Assembly: GCA_030144725.1 (NCBI GenBank)
Contig: JASKMD010000016.1
Location: 3,093,567-3,157,566, forward strand
DNA from: Haematococcus lacustris
Taxonomy: Eukaryota; Chlorophyta; Chlorophyceae; Chlamydomonadales; Haematococcaceae
Direction of reading: 5' to 3'
DNA: 64,000 nt
Each line of letters opens with the position of its first letter. The first letter of the stretch is position 1. Positions 1 through 11,900 of the stretch are shown piece by piece. A model generated the notes under the pieces. That model saw only the letters and a list, made by a program, of their open reading frames with translations. It was not told the origin of the DNA and made no database searches. The position numbers and the translations under genes are program-made.

Positions 1-1916
1 GCAGGTTGCAGATTGCCCGGGCCGCCTCAAAGATCACCATCTCTGCCTTCAATCAGGCAGAATGCGGATGCAAAGGTTGCCAGGCCGTTGTGGCCAAGGC
101 CATGGTACACAGGGATGTGGATGTGGCGGCCACAAGACTACAATTTGGTCAGGCAGGCCATGCTCTACTTGTGCTGAGACACACACTAGTGCATATAGGG
201 CAGCCTGAGAAACAGCTGCCTCTTCTGACACGAGCTATGGTGCTGTGGCTGGTCCCATCATACAAGCTGCATGGCTGACATGTCCAGTAAAGCTGTTCAT
301 GCAACCTCTTAAGGGCACGCACATTAGCAGGAAACATGTCACTCTTTCGGCCTAAGCCTGCAGCTGGGCCAATATCATGGAGCGCTTGCTGTGCTGTGGA
401 TGGTGCCTGCCCAGGTGCACTGGCGGTAGCTGTACCTTGTGGCGCAAGCACGACTCAAGAAAGTCATAAAATGGGCGCACTTCGCTTCCTGATCCTGGTT
501 GAGAGTCCTGTGGCCACGGTGATCTAAGCAAGCCAAATGAGAATGCGTGCATGTGCCAACATGTGAGAGCACCTGACACACATGGGTGACCAGGTGTCAC
601 ATGCCACAGCTGGCTGCTGTATGCTTGCATGACTACTGGCCTGCTGGGCATGCTACTGTTTGCAGTGCGCACCTGGATCACTTGCGCAACATAGCGGACC
701 AGCAAGCACTGTGCCAGCGGTGACTTGACACTGGCTTTTGTCAGGCTGGAAACAAGCTTGCTGATTGCCAAGCGGTCGCTCGCCCTCAATGCATGCAGCA
801 GCGCCACGGCATGGAACTGCAGCATTGGGAGCAAGTACATGCAGGGAAAGTGACGCTTGGGAGAAAGCCCATGCATGGCTTTGGCTGCACAGCTTCCTCT
901 TCCTTGTTGCTGGGCTGCTGTCTCTGGATGTTATGCTCTGACGCACCTGCACCATGTTGTTCTTGTTCTGTGCTGCTTCCTGTATCTCATTTACCCAGCG
1001 CTTCACAATCTCTGTATTGTTCGCCAGCAGGTGGAAAGCGCTGACCAGTGCAGCACTCGCCACCACAGGTGACTTGTCAACAATGGCCTGCTTTAGGTAG
1101 CGCTCAATCTGCAGGGAGGCACACGTCATATGTCAGACCGCTCTGCTACAGCTTTGGTTGCTGGATGTCATTGTAGCCGTTACTTGTGTCCATAGCTCAC
1201 CTGCATGAGCAGCTGACTGTCAATGATTTTACAAAGCACCCGTACTGCATTAGACCTGTACAGGTCGGTTTTGCTGTTCATATCCTTCATCAGAGAGCTG
1301 GTGACTATGATGACTTCGTCAGCTGAGGGGCAAATGTCCTTAATGCACAGGTACACCATACGACGCAGATTTGTGTCCTTGTTTTGGAACAGCTTCGTCA
1401 CTGAGAAGAACACCTCCGATGCCTCCTTCTACAGAAGCATTTCGGCACATAGCACTGAGCAGGTGTCCAATCTGCGACGCCTCTGCAGCAGTGAGTTGCG
1501 CACACCTTGGTGAACGTCTCGCCCTGGCTCAAGAGGTACAGCAGTTTTGTGATGACCTGCATTCCATATTTTGCGCACGCCTGACTTGACAAGACAATCG
1601 ATGGAACGCAGTTCCCAGCAGGAACAGATCTGCGTGTGCATCGCTATTGATCCTGACTTAGCTGTCACCTGCTGGCATCGCCTGGCATCAATCTGCGGGT
1701 CATTGAAGCACCGAGCCTCTTGCAGCACAGCACCCTTGTCGATGCCATAGAATGGCGAGTACTCCGCTGCAAAAGCACGAAGCAGGTTCTTGCTTTCGAC
1801 GGAGCATAATAACGGAACATCGTGCATCGCGCACTCTCTTCCGTGTCCTCGTCCTTCTTTTCGCCATTTGCTCCACCGCGCAGTGGAGCATCCGAGTTTT
1901 GAGCTGTTGCCGCCAT
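1..1916 (-). CDS. COPG: Coatomer subunit gamma (COPI coat), N-terminal part, 8 exons, runs off left edge
   Basis: Gamma-COP is a core subunit of the F-subcomplex of the COPI coat, which drives retrograde Golgi-to-ER vesicle transport in the cytosol. Exons on the minus strand: 1835-1916, 1669-1766, 1506-1556, 1201-1428, 947-1108, 673-816, 436-507 and 46 to beyond base 1. All junctions are GT-AG and keep the frame. The spliced protein shows family blocks in order: EYSPFYGIDKGAVLQEAR, VITKLLYLLSQGETFTK, VTKLFQNKDTNLRRMVYLCI, IVTSSLMKDMNSKTDLYR, KSPLAQCLLVRY, RPFYDFLESCLRHK and AEMVIFEAARAIC, all from the alpha-solenoid adaptin-like trunk. The start is the ATG at 1916; the first intron is only about 68 bases. 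The appendage domain lies outside the window. Family assignment is from recognition of these blocks; very sure. Confidence 0.95.
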
Positions 1917-2292
1917 CGCAAGCTGGCTTGCAGCAGCTGAGGTCTCCAATTCCACCACCCTCGGCAATGCATGCGGGTTGTTTGGGATTTAAAAACATGA
2001 ATGCTTGGGGAAATTTGCTTGGGGATGCTGGCTAACCTGCTGGCTAACCTGGACAATACCCCCGACCAGCATGGAACACTTGAAGTTAACTGAACTACTG
2101 GAGTTGCTTGACCAACGTGTTGAATACGCCAGCCATTGAGTGTCATCAGGTCTCCTGTCATGATGACCTTTAGAATGCCAAGCAGCTTGGCCGACCGCCC
2201 AAGCCTGGGGTGCTAATGAAACTAGTAGAACTTGTACGCCCTGACCAACTGCAATGCAGCCATGCAGCCGCATGTGCATGGGAACACAATCC

Positions 2293-2340
2293 CACAAAGA
2301 CAAAACACCGTCCGTAGGCCTTAGTGAGGGTCAAGGTGCT
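2293..2340 (+). repeat. Dispersed 48-bp repeat, copy 1
   Basis: The sequence around AAACACCGTCCGTA followed by TTAGTGAGGGTCAA matches 6511-6558 with only a few differences. The two copies lie 4.2 kb apart in unrelated surroundings, so this is probably a fragment of a mobile element or of an undescribed conserved site. No terminal repeats or coding capacity were seen. Confidence 0.6.
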
Positions 2341-3003
2341 GTCTAGTCACCCCGCACGAGGTTACGACATCAGGCACAGGGAGTAGGCGCCTGCAGCCTC
2401 AAGGATCTAGGTCAGGCGACCCCAACTAACAAAAAATGACAGGAAATGATAGGAAACCGACCCCTGGTAATCAAAACGACGCCGCGTCTCAGCCACGTGG
2501 TTTCTATTTATGTTTTGCACATGCCTGGATAGAGGACTCCGTCAGCTATGCGGTGAAACATGTATCATTAAATATTGTGCAGTGTGCTGAGTGCTAAGGC
2601 GGCTCAAATCTTGACATTCAAATGCATGCCAGTTTTGCTCATGCGGGCCTCGCCGCGACCGACCGCCGCGACCGACGTGGCCCAGTAGCCTCTGCAAACA
2701 GTCAGGGACAGTCGCCGCAGTCAAAACAATGCACATGGCACGCAAAACCGATGTAACGACGCCCCTCAACCCATGCTCGGAAGTATACAAGGCTGCTGCA
2801 TTGCTTGACCGCTACGTGAGTAGTACCTACTACCTGGCCACTCGGTAAGGCCACTCAAGGTGTGTGGGCCATTGCTACGTTACCTTGCTCGATATGTTGG
2901 GTCCGATCCCTCCCGCCCGCCCTCCGCTTGCGTGTCGAGCTTGAGTCCAACTCCGCCCTGACCCCCTGCTGCTCAGCTGGAGGGGTGGGCAGCCCATGGG
3001 AAG

Positions 3004-3215
3004 CACCAGCACCAGCTGCCTGCTGCTGCCAGGGGGGTGCAGCAGGAGGGGGGGGCAGGTCAGGGGCGGCACCAGCACCAGCTGCCTGCTGCTGCCAGGG
3101 GGGTGCAGCAGGAGGGGGGGGCAGGTCAGGGGCGGCACCAGCACCAGCTGCCTGCTGCTGCCAGGGGGGTGCAGCAGGAGGGGGGGGCAGGTCAGGGGCG
3201 GCACCAGCACCAGCG
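3004..3215. repeat. 66-bp minisatellite, about three copies
   Basis: A unit beginning CACCAGCACCAGCTGCC recurs at 3004, 3070, 3136 and (partial) 3202, giving a period of 66 bases with near identity between copies. It is open in several frames on both strands simply because the unit length is a multiple of three; no coding function is inferred. Confidence 0.9.
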
Positions 3216-4608
3216 TTGGGCCAGGGTTGGGAGGGGGCAGCAGGGGTGGGAGGGCAGTGAGGGGGCTGGGAGGTGGTGGGGGGGAGGGAGGGCGGGGCTA
3301 GGGTTGGGAGGGGGTAGGAGGAGGTAGGAAGGCTATGCTGGGCTGGGGAGGGGGTGGGGGTGCAAGGGCGTGCAAGGGGGTGCGAGGGGGCACGGTCCGG
3401 GCGGTCGGAGTAGGCTAGTCATTCCTGCAAGGCAAAGTCGGGTCACGCCAATGTCATTTGGAGCAGTCCTGATCCTCTAATTGCCATGCTTTCTTCTCCA
3501 GCAGCTGTGACGTTGAGTAAGGAACAGAGTTACTAGTCGAAAGTCTGGAAACTCACAATGGTCAGCTCACAACATGCCATTTTGTGGATGGGGGTCTCCA
3601 TTCCTGAGAGAGAGACGCACGTTTCACGCGTATGCAACAATGTCGAGTAGTAACTTGCCCAACGATGGCCCTCCAACACCGCCTGCACCAATAAGAGGCT
3701 CGCGGAGCGAGCCTGGCGGGCTGAAATGTGATTGTACTTCCGGCTCGATGCCAAGCGCAGTTCGCTCATTGGTGCCTCTACTCACCACTAGACCAATCGA
3801 TAGTGAGCAGCTGAAGTGTGTCCGCGCTCGCTTGCGCCGGCATGGACTCTGATGCAAGGATTAACTCGCCGCTTGCCAGTAGATGCGGAGTAATTCGCCG
3901 GTGTCAATGCAACAAACGCTAACATAATCGGTGCACTTTGTAGCGAGTACTTGCATGAAGATTACAAACCCCATGTTGGGACATCCTGAATCTAGGGCTG
4001 TTTAGAAACCTCGTCCCTAGTATTTTCGCTAGTGGCCCCTAGTGGTCCGGCTCAAATGGAGGCCCTATAGAGGGACGAGGGGGCTGTTTGGAAACAATCC
4101 GTTACAGTGTCATGGAGCCCGAAAGCTCAAATGTTACATCCCTGCCTCGATGGCGAGCCGTCTGTCCATCACCTACCCCATCAGCCCAGCAGGCAACACA
4201 AACCTTGACGTACACGCCCCCTGTCTACACCTAGCACGCACTCGCAGACTCACATGTAGGCTACAGCCATGAAATCAATGTAAATGCATGAAGTCGAATC
4301 CATCATCATCATGAGCCATGGCCAAGTTAAGGCCAGCCAAGGCAGGACCAAGTACAAAATTGCACCTGCCAAGTCATCATTTCACATGACGTCATGTCAC
4401 ACCACGAACCACACAGGAAATTGCACTTGAGTATCAAGTGGCACATGTGCATGGTCATGCAACACAGCAGGTGTCAGCAAGTACAACCATGCATACAGAT
4501 GTCATTGTGTCATGGGGTATGACATGCCTTAGTCGTCACGTGTGCTTTCTGGTTGTCACTGTCAACCTGTGCCGTTCTATGAAGCGTGATCTAAACACAA
4601 TGCTGATC

Positions 4609-7600
4609 CTATTGAGGTGACATTGATGGCACAATTGCATCGATAGGTTCAGGTGAAGATGGCATGTCTGCATCCACTGGCAAAGGTGTTGCCTCCAGCT
4701 CCAAGCTGTCCAGGTGTTCAAGGCCTGATGTGCTCAACTCTCGTTCCAATAAGGATACCTGCGGGGAATAACTTCCATGCTGGGATGGATGCTGCAAGAT
4801 TCTTCAGCGCATGAGAGATGTGATCATCGTACCTGTGCAAGTACACGCTGCACCTCCACTTCAGCCTCACGAGCCCGGCGTTCTGCTGCGGCGGCACGAG
4901 CTTGCCACACCTGCAGACATGGACAAGCAGTGCACACCTCGACTAACTAGTGAGACATTGGTAGCGACAATGATGGTGCAGCAAGCGCGCTCCGTTGAAA
5001 TCGCGGCAGTTATGCGGTGCAGCTTGCCATGTCAGGCCAATCATTTCTCATGCATCACATTTTGGCTTGTCTACTTGCAGAGCTTTACCCCCCGGCCCTA
5101 GCTAAGATGGGCACCACAGCTGCCACACGTGCCAGCAAGTCTAGCAAGGCTCATAACAGAGCAGGCTGCAGGGCTAGCAAGCCGACAGCCCCGCTAAGGC
5201 CTTCGTTGAGAACCCGTGCAGGCAGTCACACAGCCAGCACCCGCAGAGCCGAGGCCTAGCGTCCCCCCACCAGCTCAGCGCACCAAGGCTGGGCAAGCAG
5301 CTGAGCCCACCCAGCACAGCAAGGGCAGAGGTCAGGGCCAGGGCAAGGCAGCCATGCACAAACCAGCACCGCAGCCAGGCAGGTGGACAGACAGGGACCG
5401 CAAGGCAGAGCTGCAGGCAACGCGTTTGGGAGAGCAAAAGGCTCCCACTGCAGCTGTCTTGGTAGCCAGGGCAGCTGAAGCTGCCAGCCAAGGTAAGGGA
5501 GTACCCTGCCCTGTGTTTCAGGCGGCTGAGAGACAGAGCACCCAAGGCCCTGCAGCAGCAGCAGCATTGCCAGCCAGGGGCATGGAGTAATCGAACGAGG
5601 GCAACAAGCAGCTGCGACACCACCTGCCGAAGGCACGTAGCAGGAGCCTGTAGGACTATAATGTGCGGTGTGCACCATACAAGTTGTACCAGCTATGAAC
5701 AAGAGCATGTGTGCCATGCCAACGCCTACACGTCCGTATGGTGGGGCTGTGACTGCCACCAGGACAACGTTGCCGACCTCTTGCCGCCACCCTCTGCAGG
5801 GCTGCAACTGAGGGCTGGCGAAATGCAGGGATATGAGGCCTGCAGACTGGAAGCCCCCAGCAGGGCAGGTGCACCACCGGCTGCTGCGTCCAGCCTGGAG
5901 CCAGAAGCGTGACCAGCTAGTGCGGGGCCTCATGTGTTGCCCAGTAATGGCCCCCTTGCAGCAGCTAGGAAGCCACACAGCCAGCAGCCTTAGAGCCTGG
6001 GACCAGCATTCCCCTGCCAGCCAAGCGCAGCAAAGTGCACTAAAGCTGAGCAGGCAGCTGAGTCCACCCACCCCAGCAAGGGCACAGGCAAGGCCCAGGG
6101 CAAGGCTGCCAAAGCCAAGCCAGCGCCACGGCCAGGCAGGTGGCTGGACAGGGACAACAATGCAGCGCTAATCATGCAGCGCATTGGTGAGAGCAGGTGG
6201 CAGCCACTGGAGCTGTGCTGGTGGCCAGACCCGCCTGAGCTGCCAGCCAAGGGCAAGGAGTACCATGCACTGGGCTAAAAGCAGTTGTGAGACCGCCCAC
6301 CCAAGGCCCAGCAGCAGCAGTGTGTGCCCCCCCAATGAGCTGTCATCACAGCTCACATCAGTGCAGCTCACATCACATCAGTGCAGCACATCAGTGCAGC
6401 TCACATCACATCAGTGCAGCTCACTGCACATCACATCAGTGCAGCTCACTGCACATCAGTGCAGCTCACATCAGTGCATGCATGTCATGCCAACTCTTAG
6501 AACATAACTCCACACAGACGAAACACCGTCCGTAATCCCTAGTGAGGGTCAAAGTGCTGCGGCTGAGCACACTCCGTGGGCACCCAGGGCCTACAGTCAC
6601 ACTGGGGATGTGATGGTGACTGAGGTGAGGGGTGGCTGGCATCAACAGCTCCTTTTACTTGGAATGCCTTTGTGCACATGCTGCCTCAGACACTGCTTTG
6701 ATATATGTGGGGAAGGAGTACCCCGGCCTAGGCTTCAAGAAGCTGCGAGACCGAGCACCCAAGGCCCAAGCCCAGCAGCCTGTAGCACTGTAGCATGTGT
6801 GCCCTAGGCAATGCTTATGCTGTTGCTTTCATCAGAGCATGTGTTTCACGTCAACATCTATCGCCCCATCCTTGTAAGGGAGTGGGAGTAAGGAACTAGG
6901 TATTGGTGCCGGCTGTTCTAGGTTGCAGATAACGCAGCTCCTAGTAGTAGGGGAATGCGCTGCTTTGATATAGTTGAAGGTGTAGTGATAAGAGTAACAC
7001 AGAAAACAAGAAAGAGATGCACCTTACCTGTACTTCGTGTGCCAGTTGCGTCTCGTTGTCCAGCTTTTGCTGCTCCTGGGCAGCTGAGGCAGCAGCATCT
7101 GTTGCTGCTTGCAGCATGTTTCTGACCTCGATTAGTTGCTGCCGCTGTTGCCTGGTGTGAAGCCTGAGCTGGGGCGATGTGTCACACCGCTGTCGTTTAT
7201 GCTGCTGACCTTGTGGCTGCTCCAAACCAGCATCTGCACTGCTGACTTTGGCGCGCAACAGTACACTGCTTGCCACAAGCTTAGTCTGATAATGCTCCAT
7301 TTGCAATTGCTCTGACTGCTTTTCACTGACGTCTAATGCTGTACCCAGCTGCTTCTCAGGAGGACTGATATCTTGAGGTTCCTGCTGCCTTCGCTGAACT
7401 GCAGGCTTCTTGTGCAAGCCATGTAATGCTTTTTGCGATGCTAAGCGATGAGCCTTGCGGCACGCTGCAGCGCTCATCAGCTTGCGAACAATGAGAGAAA
7501 TAACGACAACGATTACCTGCAAAGCATTGGCGAACGTGAGCATGTGTTTACTTACCCCGCAGGTGCCCATGTACTCACTGCACAAACCACCGCGGTCGCG

Positions 7601-7623
7601 CTGCCAGACGGGGGGTTCGCCAT
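4609..7623 (-). CDS. Small membrane-anchored coiled-coil protein, unknown function, 4 exons
   Basis: Not recognised as a named family. A spliced model of about 253 aa fits exons 7579-7623, 7028-7516, 4833-4910 and 4609-4758, all phase 0 with GT-AG introns. It starts with ATG at 7623 (MANPPSGSATAVVCA) and joins to VIVVVISLIVRKLM, giving one hydrophobic segment at about residues 10-26 followed by basic residues, so a single N-terminal membrane anchor is likely. Residues about 100-205 are rich in Q, E, K and A with heptad-like spacing (LIEVRNMLQAA; AERRAREAEVEVQRVLAQ), a probable coiled coil. The tail is acidic and proline-rich and ends MSPQ. The 2.1-kb third intron contains Fanzor-like remnants in the opposite orientation. 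The model is by hand; an extra exon in that intron cannot be excluded. Confidence 0.55.
5160..5590 (+). pseudogene. Fanzor-like C-terminal remnant A1
   Basis: A degenerate stretch contains PGRWTDRD near 5380, equivalent to the RuvC-III block (DRDxNAAxN) of TnpB/Fanzor nucleases, followed by a decayed version of the KGKEY region. It aligns with remnant A2, including the preceding linker (cacacagccagca, then aagggca/gggccagggcaaggc). Stops and substitutions (N to K after DRD) make it non-functional. It lies antisense within an intron of the coiled-coil gene. Confidence 0.6.
5830..6290 (+). pseudogene. Fanzor-like C-terminal remnant A2
   Basis: Translation in pieces gives MRPADWKPPAGQVHHRLLRP, then LVRGLMCCP, then GRWLDRDNNAALIMQRIGES and LPAKGKEYHALG followed by a stop. 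These match the C-terminal half of copies C-F (ADWKPQPGQVQHRLL; VRGLMWCP; WVDRDCNAALNLQRAGE; KGKEYPDLGF). The linker between the GLMCCP and DRD blocks is longer than in copies C-E and carries frameshifts. RuvC-III core residues are kept, but the gene is broken. Confidence 0.75.
6337..6485. repeat. Minisatellite of about 15 bp (CACATCAGTGCAGCT)
   Basis: The words CACATCAGTGCAGCT and CACATCA alternate about ten times between the A2 remnant and the next Fanzor-derived fragment. No coding or regulatory role is apparent. Confidence 0.85.
6511..6558 (+). repeat. Dispersed 48-bp repeat, copy 2
   Basis: Near-identical to 2293-2340 (core AAACACCGTCCGTA, then TAGTGAGGGTCAA). See copy 1. Confidence 0.6.
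6713..6793 (+). pseudogene. Fanzor-like extreme C-terminal fragment A3
   Basis: The bases encode KEYPGLGFKKLRDRAPKAQA and end at a TAG near 6793, matching the last 25 or so residues of copies C, D, E and F. Everything upstream, including RuvC-III, is missing. It is directly followed by the conserved noncoding tail. Confidence 0.7.
6794..6912 (+). ncRNA. Candidate guide-RNA scaffold tail of Fanzor-like copy A
   Basis: About 119 bases after the stop are conserved with the tails of copies C, D, E and F (blocks GTGTGCCCTAGGCA, GCCCCATCCTTGTAAGGG, AACTAGGTATTGGTGCCGG). Similarity falls sharply after GGTGCCGG. TnpB and Fanzor systems encode their omega-RNA at this 3' end; assigning that role here is inference with no expression data. 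Confidence 0.3.
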
Positions 7624-8985
7624 ATCACCAATCCTAATAAGCTAACTATAATCCTTCGCGTCTGAAGCTATAGATGGTTTTGCCGCAGCGCTCCAAGTCT
7701 ATTCAGCTCGTTAAAGGATATGTAGTCATCTTGACACCTCGTCCCATGGACATGCGCTGGCTGACAACCCCAACAAGGGCAAATGGGGTCAGGCAACAGT
7801 ACAGGGGTTAGCACCCGCAGCCTCAGGATGCTGGGGCTGATACTGAAGGAGCGGTGAGTTGCCTGTTGTGAGATGTGATGCCAGCTGCGTGCAAGTGGTC
7901 AGCTGCCTGGTCGGGTGTTGTTGGCGATTATGTACGCACCAGCTGGGTCAGTTTAACCTACAACACCCCCAGTGGACGTTTCCCAAAGAGTTATCCGAGT
8001 CTTTCAAATGAGGGGCTGGGGAGGCAGGGGCAGGGAATGACTTTTCCTTACACCCCATCAGGCTATACACCATATCGACAGGCTAAGCGCATCACCCACT
8101 AGTGCACTTCTCGCTTGGGGGCCATCCAGCCAATGGGCTAAGGCTGGCTGCGCTTCACGTGCAACTCGCCCTGTGGCTAGGGAGCATGCACTACTACCTG
8201 GGTGGTGCTCGCCAGCGGGTAACTTTATCAGGTGGAGGGGCGGTAACGCCAGGCTTGCCGAACCTCTCTGTTAACTGTGTTGAAGCCTCGTCGCGCCGCC
8301 TTATCTTCCCGCCCGCCGTGGCGGGAACAGAAACTCCGCCACGGCCTTCACAGGGCGTCTCCGAGGATCCAGCGCCCCAGGTGTCCTTCTTCGGGGGCAT
8401 CATTCTTGAAATCAAAACCTAGGGATGCTAGCCTTTCGAGGTTGCGATCAGAAAAATTTTCTCACATTAGTCAGAAGTGCGCAGGGACGACATATTAGGT
8501 ACTAGGTGGAGCCCCATCTGACAGCAAAGAGCAATACATCGCATGAAATACACTGTGTGAAAGAACACATCATTCTGCTCTCACTGCACTGAAAACGAAG
8601 ACGAATGTAACTGCAGCCTGCACCGCACATCACCCCGTCACTTTCGTATACAACTTCCCTCACTTTCGTATACAACTTCCCTCTCATATTTCTGCCACAG
8701 CTTGAAACATACTGATCTGCCACGAGCCTGCCACAGCACCATGCATGAGACGACACCACAGGTACAGATCGCTTTTGTACAACCGCATCATCAATAACAA
8801 CATCATGGCTGCATGACACTCACCCAGCTATGAAACGCAGTGTGACAGTGTGATGGTACAAACACTACATAGTGTACAACCCCCCTGCCATGGGAGTCTG
8901 ATATAGCAAAGTGCGGTGAGTCCGACATGCTGTACTGCAGTGTGCAGCTGCACAATGCTGAAAGCTATTAAGCCGTAGCAGATGC
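7624..8985. other. Intergenic stretch, one weak ORF
   Basis: This lies between two minus-strand genes. The only candidate is a minus-strand ORF, 8194-8403 (69 codons from ATG; MMPPKKDTWGAG start, ends RWRAPPR), basic and low-complexity, with a GTAGTA donor-like site at its end. It is not recognised and could be a first exon or chance. A 22-bp tandem duplication (CTTTCGTATACAACTTCCCT) lies at about 8641-8684. Nothing else is supported. Confidence 0.4.
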
Positions 8986-11900
8986 CTATTTAGGCCCTGC
9001 CTCCCCCACCACAGCGGCCGCCAGCAGCAGCCCAGGATCCCTGTCCAACCCCCTGGCCCCTGGCCCCTGCCGCCCTAGGCCCAAGCCTGCACCCCCTCGG
9101 CTGCGAGGCCCTGGGAAGCGGCGTGAGGTGCCCAGCCCCCTAACGCCAGCTGGACCCTTGTCATCCCCTGAGGGGCCGGAGGGCACTGGGATGCCGCCGC
9201 CGCTGCTGCTGCTGACGATGATCGGCTCCTCCACACCTCCGTTGGCTGCTTGGACACTGACCCCTGTGTTGTGTCCTACCTCATGCACACTAGCTGCTGC
9301 GCCGCCTGCCAGCTTAGTGTGGAGCAGACTGGCACCATCCTGGTCAAGCGCCTGTGATGGGGGTGTGAACAGGGCAGGCACCGAGATGGATGTCGCAGAA
9401 GACAATGTAGAAGACATGGGAATGGGCTGGGTGAGGGGCTGGGCAGATGGCTGCCGCCAAGGGGGGCTGGCGGGCGCCAAGCCAGCCACCGCAGGGGCCT
9501 TCAGTGGCTGTGGCCTCAGGCTGTCTAGGTACTGCTCAGCTGCCAGCACACAGCTGTCCTCTTTCAGTGCCTGCACCAGCAATGCCTCAGTGGAGGGGTC
9601 TAAAGGGATGCCTGCAGTCACAGAACAAGAACAAGCAACAAGGAGTCTCACAAACTGGGAGTCACACTGGACGAGTTCCAGGATGCGCTAGGTAATGTGC
9701 AGGTGGCGACTAGCCTGTGCTGCCTCGCTTCTAATCCTCCTTCTCTTGCCACTGCTGTCCAGCCGCTTCTGCCCCTGCCACCCCAGCCCAATGCCACTCG
9801 CTCCCAGCGCTGCTTACCTGGCAGGAAGTTGTTAGATCCCAGTCGCTGCCGCGGCCCTGAGGCTGCCCATGCAGAGTCCCGTGCAGGGGGAGCTCCCTGA
9901 TACACATTGGCCTGCAGCCTGGCACTGGGGCTAGACCCGGGGGGCAGGGAGGCCAGGGAGGGGGCGGTAAGGGAGGGTGTGCAGCTGAGGTCCGGGCGGA
10001 TGCCCTTGTGGTCTATGTCTGTGCCGGCAGGCGTCTGGTACTTAGCCACCGTCACAAACAGGGCTGAGCCGTCCTGCAATTGCAGGTGGGGGGCAGCAGG
10101 TGAGCAGGTAAGAAGTAGGTCAGGAGCAGGCTGATAATAAGTCAGGAGTGAGAGAGAAGGTAGTGAGCAGGTAGTGACGAAGCGGGCCACAAAAGATGAG
10201 GCGTCAATGAGAAGATGGCATCCTTCACGTGACTCAAGCTGCAGCAGCCGAAATAGGCCGCTGTGTTGTGCCGTCTAGACGTGGACAGTCACAGACGTGC
10301 CAGCCCAACCCCTGCCCAACCCTGCCCGACCTGAAGCTCGAAGACAGATTGGATGCGGCCTTTGCCATATGTACTGCTGTCGCCCATCAGTAGTGCCCGC
10401 CCATTGTCATGCAGTGCGCCTGCGAAACAGGGTGCGCATGAACGGCATGGGTAACCATGGCGAAGTCAAAGATAGGGAACGACCATCATCACTGGGCTAG
10501 GCAGGTACACTTGTGTGACATATGCAGGCCATAGAGTGAGTCTGTTGGAAGCGGTAGTGTCCAGAGAGTGTGTGTCCAATGGCATGTGTATGTTTTGCAG
10601 CTATGGGGCTGGCGGTGCACCACGGGCAGCTGCTGCTGCGTCCCACCAGCTCACCTGACACAATCTCGCTGGCGCTGGCACTCATGCCATCCACTAGCAC
10701 CACCAGGGGGTCGTGGGTCAGGGCAGGCAAGGGGCGCTCAGTGGTCTGCCGCTGCAAGCCGCCCTCCCTGGACCACACCTGCTCACAGCCGTCGCCAAGA
10801 CCAACAGCATCGTCATCTCAATCTCAACCAACGTCACCTTCACCACCATTGTCCATGTGACCCTTGGCATCATGCGCCACACAGCAGAGAACTTCCAGGC
10901 ACATGTCTAAGAGGGTTTGACATCGTAGCCATGAATGCAGCATACATGCAGCCATACACGGTATAAGCACGAGTGCTGAATGGCACACAGAGGTAAACCC
11001 TAAACCTCACATTGAATACGGTTTGCAGGCCATCCAGCCACAGGGCCGCAACGTCCACCCCAGCCTGGACCAGGCCTCCAGGGTTTGAGCGAAGGTCAAG
11101 GATGTAACGCTCTGTGCCTTTGCGCTGCACATCAGAGAGCAATGCCGGGGCAAGCCCAGTCAGCTGGGTATAGGGTCATGGCATAGGCAGGCAAGAGGCC
11201 CGGCCATGACAGGTGTGAACTGCTGACCAGCTGGTTGTTCAAGCACCTGCCTTGCCTGCAGTTATGATTGCCTACTGTGGCACAGCAGTCATGGTGTTCA
11301 TCTTAGCTCCCCTGGTAAAAAACCACCATCGCATCAAGGAAGCAAGAAAGTGCAAAGGCTGGCATGGCCATGGAAGAAAGTGGCCCCCCATGAAGCAAAA
11401 AAACCGATTTTCCCTGTCTAGGTAACTAACATTGCTGTCAGCACAAGTCTGTAAATCTCCTGCTTTGTCATCTGTTCATTCTATGCTTGACCTCAGCGCC
11501 AGCACTTCCCTTCCGAAGTGCCCTGACCTCAGGCCCAGCCCCTCACCTCCAATGCTGCCACCGCATTGCGCATGTCAGCCGCCGCGTTGCCGGAGAACTG
11601 TGACAGGCGCACATAGCCCACCCCAGGGCCTCCCGCTACGTCAGGTAATGTGGTTGAAAACACAGGGCTGATGGCCACACTCTCCCGCTTCATTGCCACC
11701 TCCTGTAGGAGGGCAGCCAGGTGAGCATCAACATCAACAATGCCACCATTGCCAGCTTCCAGATAAACACGTCGCAACCACCAATAGCAACACTGCAACT
11801 GCCACTTCCAACAACTCGCATCGCCATAGCCACTGCAACAGTCTTCATTGTCTTTATTGGACATGACTCACGCTTGATTGTTGAGATCTCTATGGCCACA

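Larger units (their letters stand above)
1917..4608. other. Intergenic stretch without a recognised gene
   Basis: No supported gene was found. The stretch holds a dispersed 48-bp repeat (2293-2340), a 66-bp minisatellite (3004-3215), a G-rich tract (about 3216-3420) and two direct copies of a GGGCTGTTTRGAAAC motif (about 3998 and 4081) flanking complementary CTCGTCCCT / AGGGACGAG words, which may be a decayed MITE. The promoter of the coatomer gene should lie just to the right of 1916, but no specific element could be identified. Confidence 0.5.

Noticed and set aside
8194..8403. 69-codon minus-strand ORF as a real gene
   Set aside because: Low-complexity and unrecognised, with no supporting second exon found; mentioned only as a weak candidate.
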